Positions 1-12,836 are shown, counted from the first letter of the stretch. The stretch is DNA of 64,000 nt from Volvox africanus (GCA_030268105.1 BSDZ01000023.1:124001-188000), one strand, 5' to 3'. Program-made: numbers and translations. The notes: generated by a model from the letters alone, not told the origin.

Positions 1-60
<60 letters not shown>

Positions 61-61
61 A
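1..61. repeat. (TA)n microsatellite
   Basis: Almost pure TA dinucleotide run at the left edge of the window, with one TTA interruption near base 50. It probably continues to the left of the window. Confidence 0.95.
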
Positions 62-125
62 TTAGCTACTTGCTTAGCAAGGAAGGTGCTTTGACTAACA
101 TGTTATGTTGTTACACCTGGTGTGT

Positions 126-232
126 TAGTTGAGAGCCGCAAGGGCCTTTCGAGATGTTGAGAAGGTGCTTCTGCACCTTTACATCGTGTTGGTATAGTGT
201 ATGCCGTACATGTACGACTACTACACCTGGCA
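126..232 (+). repeat. Dispersed repeat R1, copy 1
   Basis: Begins tagttgagagccgc and contains the hairpin-like segment aaggtgcttctgcacctt, followed by an imperfect palindrome around gtacatgtac. A close copy lies at 6753-6848 in intron 7 of gene A, and a partial inverted copy at 8595-8639. No coding capacity is evident. The copies identify a short interspersed repeat of unknown class. Confidence 0.75.
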
Positions 233-1773
233 TCGGATTCCCTATATAAAAAATAATGGAATTGAGTCAAGGGGCACATCGCCGGACACTGCACGAGACA
301 CAGGCAGGAAAGGGAACACAGAGGTCTAGCTGATAAGCCGACGTACTGGTAGGTACAACAACCCCCCCCTTCATCATCCTCCCAATCTTCTTGGATGGGC
401 ATGCATGCACCATATCCAGCTAGCTAAAGGTAGGGACGGATGGATAAGCTGAGATGGAGGTTCACCATGCATGGACCAGCTAACTACGCGCTCAAGGCGC
501 CTCCAAATGAAGTGCTTACATCGTATTCATGCATCGCATGTTGCATGCACTCAGAATCTGGTCCATATAGAGTTTTGAAGTTTCACGCTCATTCCTATCC
601 TCAAGTAGTAGTTGACAACCCCGATCGTGAAGGCAGGCAATCTCGGATGTACCTACCATCCCGTGTGTCGATACACACGTGCGCGTGCAAGCGTTGTATG
701 TCGATGCCGGGGTGCGAGTTCCCCGGTTTCTATTGTCCCCGCCCTGCAGTGAGCGTCCTTGAGCGCTCCAGGCAACCTGTAGACAAGGCAGCTTGCGCCT
801 GCCTTGCACTGGACGCATGAGGAATGTACTTTTTCCGGGCGGCACTACGGTCCATTTTTCTTTACTTTGACGACGGTGGCTCGTAACCCTGACGCAGCGC
901 TAGCCCGGGCATTCACCTAAGGGCAGACGGCAATCGGAAGTAATGCGCATCACATCACATTCGTGCGGAAGGCGGGATTTAATGCGGGGACCATTTATCA
1001 TGCCTGACAAGTCGCACATCTGTAATAAGGAGAGGGCAATACCATGTGATGCACCATCTGATAGAGCAAATAGTAATGGAATCCCGCTTTTATTCCTTTT
1101 ATCATCCATTCACCACAATCGACTTTAATGAACATGCATTTGTTGGGCTCAGCACTTGTCCACAGTGTCTGGAAGAATCTAGCTAGCGGATCAACGACCG
1201 GTACAATGATAAACTCTTTTCTCGGTCAGCTCGCGCGCAATCCTATACATAATCCTATATATATATAATCCTAGCTAGATTCTTTCAGATGTATAATCAG
1301 ACGTCATACACGATCGACTAGGGGTTGCAGTGGGGTGCCTGCTGACACTTATGTTCATCATGCATGCGCATCAAACCTATCCAGAATATAAGACATAACC
1401 AGTAACAGATAAAACACTCGTGTCACGGCGCGCGGTACCTTCTCAGGGCCAGGCAACTAATATCGCTGCAGCAACTAACGACGATCAATCTGTCTTTGCG
1501 CGACTCTCACTAGAAGGATATGTTCCTGTTTAATTATTTAGCTTCCTATCATTAGATGGTTCATCAGAAGAAGCTATAGATACGTAGCATTATTACCTCG
1601 CGGAGACAAGTGCATCCTTTTTAGGATCCATCACAACTGATACCTATCGCAAAATCCAAACGACCGACGTTTTACATCGGTTCATCTGCATAATAAGTTT
1701 AAATTATTAGGTAATGATAGATAAAGTTTGAACATCTATACCTGTAGCAGCCATGGGGTGCCACGGCATGGGC
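233..1773. other. Intergenic, no supported gene
   Basis: Open frames of 60-126 codons occur on both strands (for example 440-820), but they overlap one another and lack recognisable domains, and their codon use does not resemble the pherophorin exons. I see only short AT runs (around 1255-1270) and no repeat that recurs elsewhere in the window. Confidence 0.6.
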
Positions 1774-1854
1774 TTCCGCACGGGCCGTTCGAAACCCAAT
1801 GGGCCCGATGTCGCCCGCTCTTTGGCGTACCGTGCGTGAAGCTGGCATATAAAT
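1774..1854 (+). promoter_or_regulatory. Core promoter of pherophorin gene A
   Basis: TTCCGC at 1774, TTCGAAACC at 1788, CGCCCGC at 1812 and a TATA box (TATAAAT) at 1848-1854. The TATA box is 66 bp before the ATG at 1914. The same ordered blocks precede gene B, where TTCGAAACC and CGCCCGC are again exactly 24 bp apart, and the GC block plus a TATA-like box recur before C and D. Function as a promoter is inferred from conservation and position. Confidence 0.6.
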
Positions 1855-1913
1855 AGTAGAATTTTTACCAACTTTCTACAAAAATACTAACATAATTTTT
1901 CGTCTAAGCAGGG

Positions 1914-4900
1914 ATGTCTTATCTTTCCCTGTTTCTTGTGGCTGCGCTGGTCTTTGGATGGTGCGAACTTGTTCGCCGCAAAAATTCACGATGACCTATA
2001 GCTACCTGTATATCTCTGTATCATCCTCACATGACAATTTAATAAACAATATTTATTAGTTTCACAACGTGACGGCTTGTTTGCTTACAGGGCGCCCAAT
2101 GCTTCGGCCGGAGACGACGAATTTTCCGAGAACCGCGACCAGACGGGCACCATTCCCAACTTCCCCTACCGCTCATGCAACACATCCAATGGCGCATATC
2201 GTTTGGCACCGGTTTGGGTACCTCTGGGAGGCAGCCAGTACTGCTTCAAAATCGAGGTCCGCCAGGATGCGCAGTCCTGCTCGGGTGCCTGCTGCACCGC
2301 ATTGCTGCACAAAATTGAGGTGATTTTTTGGACGATGAATGTTTTGGAGTGAAGCAGCGGCGCGCGGATGAGTCGCACAACGATAACTCGGTTTCGCGAT
2401 GCAAGGCGAGAGTAGGCGTGACAGTAACGTTACGCGTGAAAACGGTGGCAAGCTTCCTTGGCATGCTTTACATGTTTCTCATCCCTTATTGGTTGTAGCA
2501 GTATTGAGTAAATGATAAACTTATAGTTGTGCCCGTTCCTTGTTGGAATGGGCGCCTATTGGATTAGGACCAGGCGTCTATTGGGAGGTGCGTATTGGCG
2601 GGCGGGGTCGATGCCTAAACAGGCCGCGGTTTTCATTACAGGCGAGGCTGGTTATCTTCCTTTCATTAATCACTGTTATCATTCCGAGGAAGATGAGCAC
2701 TGTGTTATGTGCCGTACGTGTGCTCGACGTGTAGCGACCGCGACGTCGCTCACCTATGCTAGCTGACTGGCTGACAGGAGGCTCATATACAATAGACAGT
2801 GAATAAGAGAAGGTGGGCCTTACGTGGGTCCTCGGACCTTTGTACGCGTTATTTCCATACACAGAGCAAAGTGTATTTGGGTACGATTAGGTATGATAGG
2901 GTAGGATTAGGGATTGACGTGACAGCTCTAATCTTGGTAAATACAAGTCCACAGACCGATGCGAGCGGCACGAGGAAGCCCACGAAATCTTAAATCGAAT
3001 CTCCCCACTGCCCTCATAACTCTTACCTACCCGTACAGTTCAACGTGTCCAGCAGCTGCCTGGTGGCCGGCTCTTCCGTGACCGCCACTCTCAACGGAGT
3101 GCCCACACGGGTCGGCGCGGCCTTCGATAAGCCCCTGTACGGCCTCCCCGGTAGCGCCGTTCTCCGCATCACCCAGCTGGGGCTGGACCCGATGACAGCT
3201 CAGGGCGCGCAGCTGTGCATCACCCTCAAGCCCAACCGGGGCCGCCAGGGCTGCACCACCCTGGAGCAACTGTGCTCGTCGCCGGGCTTTCCTGCCGGAA
3301 CCTGTACGGCCGCGACGTTCGACGCCGCCTGCGACTGCTGCCCCGTCACCCAAGTCATTCAGGCCCGACCGCCACCACCACCACCTCCGCCACCCCCCCC
3401 TCCTCCGCCCCCGCCTCCGTCACCCCCGCCGCCTCCACCACCGCCTCCATCTCCGTCAATCACACCAGGCTACCGTAAATGCGAATTGTGCATCTCTGCC
3501 AAGCTGGAGCCCCCTGCCATCGACCTCCAGCCCTATCGGTATAGTGCTGCGGACTGCGCCTTCATCCAGAAGGGCATCTCCGATATAATTAACCCTGTTG
3601 TGAACGCCTCCTCACTTCCCATCCTCTCGCTCTTCGCTCCGAATTCGACACTCTGCTATCCCGACCGCGTTGCGGTTTGCGGCATCTTCAATGGCACGGA
3701 CGACGACTTGCTGAAGAAACTCAACGAAACGGTGCAAAATACGTATTTAGATGTCTTTCTTTCAATCGCAACCCTTGGAGACATCTGCAGACCTAAGCTG
3801 CAGGGATACAAGGTGGTAATCACAACGGACGGCAATAGCTGCCTGGACGTCTCGAAGTCCATCAGCTGCTTCTTGCCACCCACACCCTTCCCCAACTGCA
3901 CGTGAGTGGCGACACTTGCACCGAACCCTCAAGGACAATTAATAGCGACCAGGCTTTTGACGCAATTGGGTAGAGCTGGATGTGCGGTACACCTACGTTA
4001 CCTTACGGCGTACGACAGCGTTGCATTTTATCTTCGTCGCTGGTTTGTCATTGATAATCAGCTTAGTTGGTACGACCGTTCCATGTAGTGAAAGCATTAC
4101 CTAAGATAGATCTGAGAGTTAGGGTGCCATGATTGCTTATCAGCGGTCAAAAGTTCAATTAGAACTGCTATCGATTTGTTTCTTAACGAGAACCGGGGTG
4201 GTTAGGGATATTTTGGCGCCCAGTGAGAATATGAGCAGCAGGGACAGTACGTGTCCATGTCCCGCCATCACTGGTGGGACTCGTCAGTGGTTGTTGTATC
4301 TCTGTTGTGTCGGCCAACAAAGGCCCGATCGGAAGGATGACCATCTAAGGTCCAGGATCCTTTGACACTGCCCGTAGATACCCCAGGATACTACAGTGGT
4401 TAAGATATGCTCCGCCCAGGAAGTGCGAACCCATGGCCCCTAATGGGGGACATGAGGTGCGGGGGGCCATAGAAACCCACCTAAAGGCTAGCAAGTGGTC
4501 CAAACGGGGCTGGCACATGGATAGGGGCCGCCGCAGAGAGCAAGAGAATCTGCGAAATCAAACAACCCAGTGAACACTAGCGGCCCCAACAATGGTTACA
4601 CGTGCCCAATGGTGTTAAGTTTATCCCCGGGGCTCCAAATAACACACGCTTCCTAATGGCGATGTTACCATAATAATAATGAGAAACCATTATTCTGAAC
4701 CATGCAAAACAAACTCGATGGGCCGATCGATCCATCGCCCATTTTCCTCCCTGCATGGTTATATTCGCGTTTGTATTTGTCTGGATATCTACCTGTTTCC
4801 CTCTTTATCTAAATGTTTTTGCGCCTCTGTTTTCGAAGTCGAGCTCTTTGCACCGGGTACCGGAGCCCATTACGTAATGGATAGAAATCTCTTGTTGTTG

Positions 4901-7421
4901 CGATTGATTGTGTGACCCGTCGCACATTCTTCTTCCTGCATGTCCAGGTGCAATACGACCCAAGGTGTCCTTCCCTTCCTTGTCTCGCCGAGCTACTACT
5001 CCCGCTCCAGTCCATTCTTCGGATCCTCCGTCACCGAGTACTGCTTTGGCATCAATACCTTGCCGACAGCCAACATCGTGCCGGTGAGGAAGCTCAAGGG
5101 TTGGAGACTTAGAGAATACATATGTGTACAGGTGCATGGTTCTTGCCATCCTGGGATCACTTCTGGTGCTAGACATCATCTTTTACTTAAGCACAAATTA
5201 CTATATGATAAATGGATTGGATGCTCTGCCCTGGTGCGGGGCGAATGAACTAAGGAATGGGTATGTCTTGACCAGAGCCTCCCGAAATTTCATCTTGATC
5301 GCTGTTAGTCACAGACGGCCTGATATTCAGGTTGTCGCTGGTCACTTCAACCAGAGCGATTGGCATGCATTTTGCTGTCCATCCTGCGCACCGCATTCAC
5401 ATCCTATTTTCTCGATCCCTTTCCACAGAGCACTTGCTATACACTGAATGACCCTCTCGTGAAGATCGAGTGGTACGCAAGTAAGTACCTGTGTCCGTAC
5501 ATACGCTCGGCGATACGTTGGTTGGTGGTCTATCAAGTGCGTGCACCGGAGTTTCCCCTTTCATTCGGTCTTCAAGCATGATAGAAAGCATATAAAATGC
5601 CGGCTATGCAGGTTGTGAGAGGAAAATCATGTATATGAGGCACAGCGGTCACGCATGATGAGTGGTAATGAGCAAATAAAATTGATGTTATATACATAGG
5701 ACTCATTTGTGCATCGGTTGATTGGAAAGGAAGCAACCATTTGGGGCACATGTATATTACTATGCCCGCGCTATGTATACATATATACATATATATATTT
5801 ATACATATATGGTCCACTGTGTGCAGATGACGCCATGCGGTCCGTGGTCAAGGGCTACACAATTACCCCCGCCGGCGGCGCCAGCAAGAAGGTCTCTCCC
5901 AGCTGGGGAGCTCCTGGAAGCTTGACACTGAAAGGTACGTACGTACATATGCAACTGTCGTGCCATGTCCATATTTAAAAAGCGAACGCCTCGAGCGTGT
6001 CTGGGTCTTCCACAAACCTATTCACAAGAAATCTTAATTATTATTATCGTCAGCATGATACTTTGGTATCTGTGCCTATTAGGGCATATTATCGATCTAC
6101 GCTGGCTGTCATAAACCTGCTGTACGTATCTGACATTACGTAGGTAGGTAGCTAGGTAATGCAAATTGCACCTTTCATTCCTACATGTGGCCGTGCGTCA
6201 CAATAATGAAGCTGTTGTATCATGCTCTAAGGAAGAGCTCGCGAGTTAACGTCAGGATTAGACACTCTAAGCATTATCATGATACTACAGAAGCAATCAT
6301 AAGTCTGCCTTTTCCTGTTATCCCCGCGCATGCATGCAGTCGGCCTGAACTGGACAAACGTACAGGCCAACGGCGGTCTGGTGTGTGTGGCGGTCCAGAA
6401 GCCCTACACGATGCAGAGCATATGTCTGGGAGCTAGTGGGAACCAGTGGTAAGCAAATGAACGTATGCGATAGATTGCGTACGTGGGACTGTGTGTTCAC
6501 CGTCGGGGATGTAGTTGTTGCGTCATCATCGTACGGATATGCAAGCTAGGCATCATGGCAGCCCACCTGCATTTATGTATGCCATGCCGCGATGGCCATG
6601 TGATACCTATCGACCATGCGTGAGCCGCCACGTTAGTTACTCCCCTGTGTGTGTGCGTGTACGTGTGCTGCTGTAGAAGGGGGCCAGAGTTTCTCCCCTG
6701 GCTCGCTGGGCGATGGTAAATATGTACAAATAGGATACCTTAACGTCTGTCGTAGTTGAGAGCCGCAAAGGCTTCTCGAGATGCTGAGAAGGTGCTTCTG
6801 CACCTTTATATCGTGTTGGTGTGTGCCGTACATATACGACACCTACACCAACCTTCCTGCTGCTGAAGCAAGATATTTGCTAATGAAAACATGCCTGTCA
6901 TCTGTTATTTGACGAAATTCCATGATAACTATTGTCATTCGTATTATTATTATCAACATCGTACGAAACTCGTCCACGGTGAGTGAAGGGAATTATTATT
7001 GCTCAAACAACAACAACAACAACAATAATTATTATTACTATTATAATAATAATAGTAATAATTGTTATTATTATATAATTATTAATAATTATATAATTTT
7101 TTTATTTTTTATAATTATAATAAATATATAATAAAATAACAATAATAATAATTATTATTATACTTACAATTGTAATAGTAATAGTAATAGTAATAGTACG
7201 CTGGCCGTATCGTATAGCTATACGTACATATGTACGTAAATTGGTCAGTCGCTTCATTTCCTGGCCCCACTCCCCACTGACGATTTATCTAAATAAACAC
7301 ATGCCAGCTCTCATATTATCCTTATTTGCTGACGTTCATGGGTTTGCGCAGTTACGCAAGCACTTTCAACAGGGACAACCAGGACTACTGCTGCCCCATC
7401 TTCCGCACGGCGGCTCAGTGA
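1914..7421 (+). CDS. Pherophorin A (secreted extracellular-matrix glycoprotein), 8 exons
   Basis: Exons 1914-1960, 2091-2319, 3039-3901, 4948-5083, 5429-5480, 5827-5934, 6340-6448 and 7352-7421, deduced from GT/AG sites and alignment to three paralogues in the window. They total 537 codons plus TGA. An in-frame TAA lies just before the ATG. Residues 1-16 form a signal peptide (SLFLVAALVFGW core). A Cys-rich pherophorin domain follows to about residue 202. Next is a proline spacer of about 30 residues broken by serines, expected to be hydroxylated and glycosylated. A second pherophorin domain starts near CELC and ends at CCPIFRTAAQ. Several N-glycosylation sequons (NVS, NGT, NET) are visible. 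Pherophorins are known structural matrix proteins of Volvocales, some of them pheromone- or wound-responsive; the exact subtype is not assignable. A TGTAA, the usual green-algal polyadenylation signal, occurs at 7883-7887. Confidence 0.93.
3036..5094 (+). repeat. Segmental duplication block, copy in gene A
   Basis: Exon 3, intron 3 and exon 4 of gene A match 13771-15830 in gene B almost base for base, including the 1-kb intron. Similarity stops abruptly 3 bp before exon 3 and about 10 bp after exon 4. The last 190 bp of the intron plus exon 4 also recur in gene D at 62081-62411. Intron identity points to recent duplication or gene conversion. Confidence 0.9.
4385..4590 (+). repeat. SINE-like dispersed repeat R2 in intron 3 of gene A
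   Basis: Contains a tRNA-like A-box candidate (tggttaagatatgc, from about 4397) and a B-box-like GTGCGAACCC about 25 bp downstream, then a GC-rich hairpin (catggcccctaatggggg). The 3' part, ending near gcggccccaac, has a diverged relative at 8757-8835. A second copy in gene B came with the segmental duplication. Assignment as tRNA-derived SINE is tentative: no target duplication or tail was defined. Confidence 0.45.
6753..6848 (+). repeat. Dispersed repeat R1, copy 2
   Basis: In intron 7 of gene A. Same order of segments as 126-232 (tagttgagagccgc, then aaggtgcttctgcacctt, then a gtacatatac palindrome). Confidence 0.75.
6990..7198. repeat. AAT/ATT and AAC trinucleotide-rich tract
   Basis: Runs of ATT, AAC, AAT and AGT units in intron 7 of gene A, capable of extended hairpins. 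The 69-codon open frame through it is low-complexity and not a gene. Confidence 0.9.
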
Positions 7422-8594
7422 AAGCATGGTATATTGCCAGTTAGGCGGTCGTCTTCCGCACACGCCGATCTGCAAGGGCATATTATGCAGGCAACAAGTC
7501 GCTTGCCGATAATATATTTGACGCTACCGGCTATATATCCAGCAGCCCAGACGGAGGGCCTCGCAGGCCGGGGGGCTGTGGAAGAATGTTGGTTCATTGG
7601 AGCATGGGGGCTTTTAAGGTGACGCGTGCTAGTTGAGGATATATAGACCGACAAATAAACACCAGGTGTCTGCCGCACATGCCATGGAGTGAACACCATC
7701 CTGGATGGATGCATGACCGACCCCGCCCCGTGCTTCATCTATCTATCACCCAATTTACAAGATATCGAAGGCCTAGTTTCCTTATACATACATTCATATA
7801 GGGGGCGGGCATGCGCTCATCGTAAGAAGTCAGGGAGGAATATGTAGAACTGAACAATCCTATAGTGCTTGCCTCGTTCAATTGTAAATGCATCGGAGGT
7901 CGGAGGTCGGCTTGTATTTTGATTGGTAGGTAGGGCAATCGCAAAGTCGGTCAGATCATTTAGGGATGATGGATGCATCTAGGGTAAATAATTAAGGGGT
8001 GACATGGATCACTGAAACCCTGCTGGTTTACTTAAGCCCAGCTTGGGAGTAATAAGTACAAGCAAACGACCCTCGTGCCTATATGTGTGTCTGGGTGGTA
8101 CATGCGGTATGCCAATCATCATCATCATCATCATTATCGCACATAGAGACCGTGTGATATTTTTATGTGGAAGGCGAGATGTTGCTGCCTTCCATGTGTT
8201 CCGCAGGCCTAAAGCCACCGGAAATGCATGCACGTACGGAACTGGGGCTTCGTAGGCCTCCTGGAAGCATGTATCTATATTGTAGTATGAAACATTTTGA
8301 CCCCTTATGTTGGCCCTGAATAGGAATCCCAAATTCTGACATTACTTACAACGATCGTTAATTCGTTCCGGAGAGATGGCAGTATCTTCTTTGTTTTGGT
8401 TGGGGGACCAGCAGGGTGGTAAGGGATCAGCTGCGGCGGCGGCCTCAGTGAGCGAGAGATGGGCTGCAAAGCTGCCTTAGGTCGTGTCTGTTGTATCTCC
8501 CGAGCTGGCGGTAGTGAGGACTACCGCCTGATAAGAAAGTCATTGCATAGGCACGTACCCTTTACTCAGGTACTACTCAGCCACTATAGCGAGC

Positions 8595-8639
8595 GGCACC
8601 TTCTCAGCATCTCGAGAGGCCTTTGCGGCTCTCAACTAC
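8595..8639 (-). repeat. Dispersed repeat R1, partial inverted copy
   Basis: The reverse complement starts gtagttgagagccgc and runs to aaggtgcc, matching the 5' half of the R1 copies at 126 and 6753. Confidence 0.7.
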
Positions 8640-8756
8640 CACACAAGCAGCTACAAGTTATGAAGGAACAACAAGTGCCGACAATTGTATGCGCATTCAC
8701 AGCCCCGAACGGGGCCGAGCAGGAAGCGTGGTTCGGCCTGAACGCGTCTATGCAGC

Positions 8757-8835
8757 GCTGGCACGGGTTTAGGGCCGCAGATAACAAGAGAATGTGCAAA
8801 ACCAAACAAACCAGTGAACCCTAGGCCTCAAAATG
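8757..8835 (+). repeat. Dispersed repeat R2, partial diverged copy
   Basis: Shares gctggcac, a gggccgc block, caagagaat and ccagtgaac in the same order and spacing as the 3' half of the R2 element in intron 3 of genes A and B. Confidence 0.55.
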
Positions 8836-11800
8836 GAGTCCGCATGCCTGATGTGTATAATCAACCGCCAGCAGAGTTCCCTATATTTAACATACGCCAG
8901 CCTACGGGGCGGCGTAACCATATAGTAGAACATAATGATATATTATTATGTTGTATTGTTTTTATTATATGATGATGATAACAACGACGATAACAATGAC
9001 AATCTATGTTTTTACAATACATACAAAATAAATTATAAACCGCCTGAGTTCGTGCAGTGGCTCTAGGGCCGCGCAATATTAACGGGTGATATGGGGTCGG
9101 CGCCAGTGCATTGCTTAATCGTTGCTCAATATATACTGCTGGAATAAGTATGTACAAGGAAAATGCAAGAGATTACCGCAAAGCTGTACGTGTCGTACAT
9201 GGTCCTTGCCATTTATTTCCCCCATCTCCCTGTACGTGGAATTACGTATGCAGCAGCGCAGTGGTGTGTATAAGCTTATACCACGCATTACCACACTCAT
9301 AGTTCTTACCTTGCAATAGGTGGCCGGGTGTGTGTGGGAGGGGGCATGGAGCCAATTGCATATATATTGGATCGACTCCGCATGGAGTCCAGCCCACCCT
9401 GATAACTGCGTGAAAAGGATGAGTGCCGAACAATATATAGAGGACCAGCTAGCCACATCTATACGTGCGCACATCGCAACGTTTTAGCGGGAATAACGAT
9501 GCCGATCATGTACGGTGGCTTTGTTGAGGACATGTCCAACCACATACTGATATTGCAGCTTAGATGCAGCATGAGCGAAGCAAGTATAGCCTCTAAGCTA
9601 GATCATGTACGGTAGCCTTACAGCTTGCTGTTTGTTGTGTTCTTATTACTTGTTAGCTCTATAGTTCGGGCAATCTGCTTACATATTATTGGAGCCTTTA
9701 GGGTTTTAGGGTTTCCAGACGCACTTGCATACTGTATTGATAAAAAGCCCTATCCGTCTATCTGTCTAACTTGCCAATCAAGGAGTGTAAAGTATACAGC
9801 TTCCCGCCATCCATCCTGATAGATATATCCGCAAAAATGTAAGTCAATTCTTTTTTCCAATCCTGAAATAAATACAATTTACCTACATACCTTCGTTCGG
9901 ACGGGCGAGATCTCCCCGTCAATCCTCATGCAACCTCCAGTTGTTCGTAGTGCTTATTGCAATGAAGAGCCAGCACCTCGCTCGAGCTTCAACTAACGCC
10001 TAGCTAGCTCTCTATACACATAGCGCCTCTGGTGATTCATTGGAAGCCTACAATATGGCAAGTACGCTATTTAGGCGGTCATAAACATATGAAAGCCGCT
10101 GAAGGACGACGCATAAACATGCTTCACAAAATAGTGAGAAACGCACGCCGAAAACACGTCAGTGAACCTAACGCAGCGATGTAAGGTGCTAGTACCTCTG
10201 TGGACTACCATATAACAGCAGGTGCATTAGTGCGGGATGAATGGATAGATGGTGGGCGCGGCAGTTGGTCGCCCGGAAGCGCGCGGGATTTGCGAATTCA
10301 GTTCGGGTAAGTCCCAAACCGATTTCAGATGCGTGAGGGCCGGAAGTTGAATAGTAACAATACATTAATGCTAGCTAGTTTTTGTTGTACAATTTGTGGT
10401 GGCGAACTAATTGTGTTCGCGGACATGCCGGGAGGCCTTGGTTCGTGCACGAGGGATGCGGAGAGAGTTAGCATGCGGAGCATAGGAAAGGGGAGTCTAT
10501 GTGAATAACATCCAGACGTTTTCAACTTTTCTTCGATGACGAGTGTTATCTTCTACGGAATTACCCCCAATCTAGCTATGCGGATCGGCAGCACGCAGGC
10601 TTGGTAGAGGGACACATACTTTGTTCGGGGCATTCATTTCTCCATCCAGCCATCGCTTTCGTCATGTACGTGCCCCCCATCTGGTCTATGCGTGCTCCGC
10701 CCCAGCTAGGGCTGGCTGGACGCTAGATAGGGCTGACTGGCGATGGACGACGGGATGGGGGATCGTCGTCAATTTGAAAATATTAATTAAATACGGTCTG
10801 CAGCAGGTAGGGGCAATAAGTATGTGCAAAGGTGCCAGCCGGGATGGAAACATGTTTCAATTATAATGTTTTGGTAATGGGCCACATACATGCACGCATT
10901 CATGCGTGGTCTATCACAGCACATCGAAGTGCAGCTGTGGACATCGTTGTATGGGCAAGCAACAAATGCAACGCGAAGCAGTAGCAGATACTTGTGACGT
11001 ATGTATATCCGTACGTAGCAACTAGGCGGGTATATATATTCGAGAGACAACGAGGCAGGGTAGCAGCAGAAATGTGAAAGCTCGGTGTGCCGTCTGCTGA
11101 TAGTGTCCGTGCGCCTGGTGGGCCAGCTCATTGCTGTAGCTAATGACCGTCAAGGATGTTCAGTCGGCATCCCATCCCCCTCTTCACGAGCTCTCGCCAT
11201 GGTAGTTAGCCTAGCCTATCGGATACCTTCGTCCGCTTTGCAGCAAGCATATAGCTAGCTCGCATAGGGTAAGAACCTGTACCTGATTATAATCTTCCCT
11301 TTGTAAGTGCAAGTGCGTGAGGTACCTACCATGAATGGGCTTACTATATCACAAATCTAGGGAGCGTAATTCCTTTGCAGCACCGCGCGTTGGTGGTGTT
11401 TCCTCTCTCGGTTGAAAGCCTTGTAAAGGACATACGCCCTAAATTCGTGATTTAGCATTTGATATTGATCGATGTTAAAACTTCAGTAGTCGTAAGGCCC
11501 AGACGATTCAGGCCACAGGCTCAAATGACCGCTAGTTCAAGTAGTATAAATTTCAAGATGTGCCAAATAGATGAGCATAAACGCTTGCCCCCGATCATGT
11601 TGAATCACTTGGAGAGAACGGCAGATTAGGGAAGTATGGTAAAACAAATGGGGAAAAGGCACAGAAATGTAAAGTTGTCCAAGTTATACTGGGCTGAGTC
11701 CTACCATTGATCAAAGAGGGGTGGCGATTTTTTGCATACAGTATAATACGGCAAACTTCCGTTACTCCACTTTTGAATTTTCAAATATGGACCCACCGTA

Positions 11801-12687
11801 TGAGGCGAAGAATTTTCACTAAAATGTCCTTGCTACAGTATGAAATATCTGGGCCCGTCAAATATCTGGGCTTCAGGGTTTTACGCAGAATGTCCTGAAT
11901 TAACAATTGCGATAGGCCCTTTCGACTTCCACTCCGTTTTCGACAAACCATCCCAAAAGCACTACAAATGAAATATGGCAGGTTTAGTATAGTTTATGTA
12001 CCAGAAGCTCACTTGCCGCTGACATGAGTATGAGGCACAGCGACACAGGATTAGCCCCTGCAATCTTGAACTTTGAACACAATCATGCGTTCTGTAGCGG
12101 GCGTCATAACAGATTCTGCGCTTTCGTGCCGTGACTATGAACGCAATTGGAGCTTGTGAAGTTCACAAGAGGAAATTTCAAATTGCATGCAAGGAAAAGG
12201 TTAGATATTCAGGCCTATACACGACCCAACATTATAACGTTTCGGGCGCGCAAAGCGGACAACTTCACTTAATCGTTTGTAACCAGCCGCCCTCGTCAAT
12301 GAGACAAATGGAAAACAAAAGAAATTTATTTGGGTGTAACATAGGAGCTGTGTACCATGGGTTCATCTGTACGGCAGGTGGGATATTTCGTCATGCACCC
12401 GGAATTTAATATCGGGAGTGCGCCGAAAACGTTTCGGTAGGAAAAGGCCGGCCGGAAGCCTCAGCGCAATCTTCCCAGATCATGGCTACTTGGCAAATGA
12501 AAAATTCTCACGGTATGGCATTTATTAATCCGTGCGATATCGGTCGTGTGCCAGTATCGGATCATGTTGGATTTACCAGGGAAAACCCCAAAAGTTGCCG
12601 ATTCTCTTGAGTTCCAAAATATCTTTTACAATGATATATTTTTAATATATGATGGTAACGAAGACAGGTTTAAGGTTCTTTGTGTTG

Positions 12688-12770
12688 TTCCGCCGAGCTT
12701 CGAAACCTCTAGGGATCTACCGCGCCCGCCTCTCGTCCATTCGATGTACTTCCAGCTCGAGTACAAAAGG
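12688..12770 (+). promoter_or_regulatory. Core promoter of pherophorin gene B
   Basis: TTCCGC at 12688, TTCGAAACC at 12699, GCGCCCGCC at 12722 and a TATA-like TACAAAAGG at 12762-12770, 75 bp before the ATG. The TACAAAAGG box is identical to that of gene C, and the upstream blocks match gene A in order and spacing. A separate TATAAAG at 12786 is closer to the ATG and could be used instead. Confidence 0.55.
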
Positions 12771-12836
12771 ATGGCTCAGTGATAGTATAAAGTTTATTCT
12801 GAGAAATATTAGGAATAGAGCTGGTATTTCATAAAA

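Larger units (their letters stand above)
7422..12677. other. Intergenic between pherophorins A and B, no supported gene
   Basis: Contains the 3' flank of gene A, the R1 fragment at 8595-8639, an R2 fragment at 8757-8835, a short ATC run at 8119-8136 and AT-rich stretches near 8930-9030. Open frames are short and overlap on both strands. An open frame of 78 codons at 12546-12782 runs into the promoter of gene B and has no recognisable domain. Confidence 0.55.

Noticed and set aside
440..820. 126-codon open frame near the left edge
   Set aside because: Overlapped by a similar frame on the other strand (516-845), no domain, no promoter, no match to exons or repeats elsewhere.
12546..12782. 78-codon open frame just before gene B
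   Set aside because: It runs through the conserved promoter blocks of gene B (TTCGAAACC, GCGCCCGCC, TACAAAAGG), so the conservation is better explained as regulatory.
12786..12792. TATAAAG as the TATA box of gene B
   Set aside because: Possible, but the TACAAAAGG at 12762 is shared with gene C and sits in the conserved module, so it was preferred.
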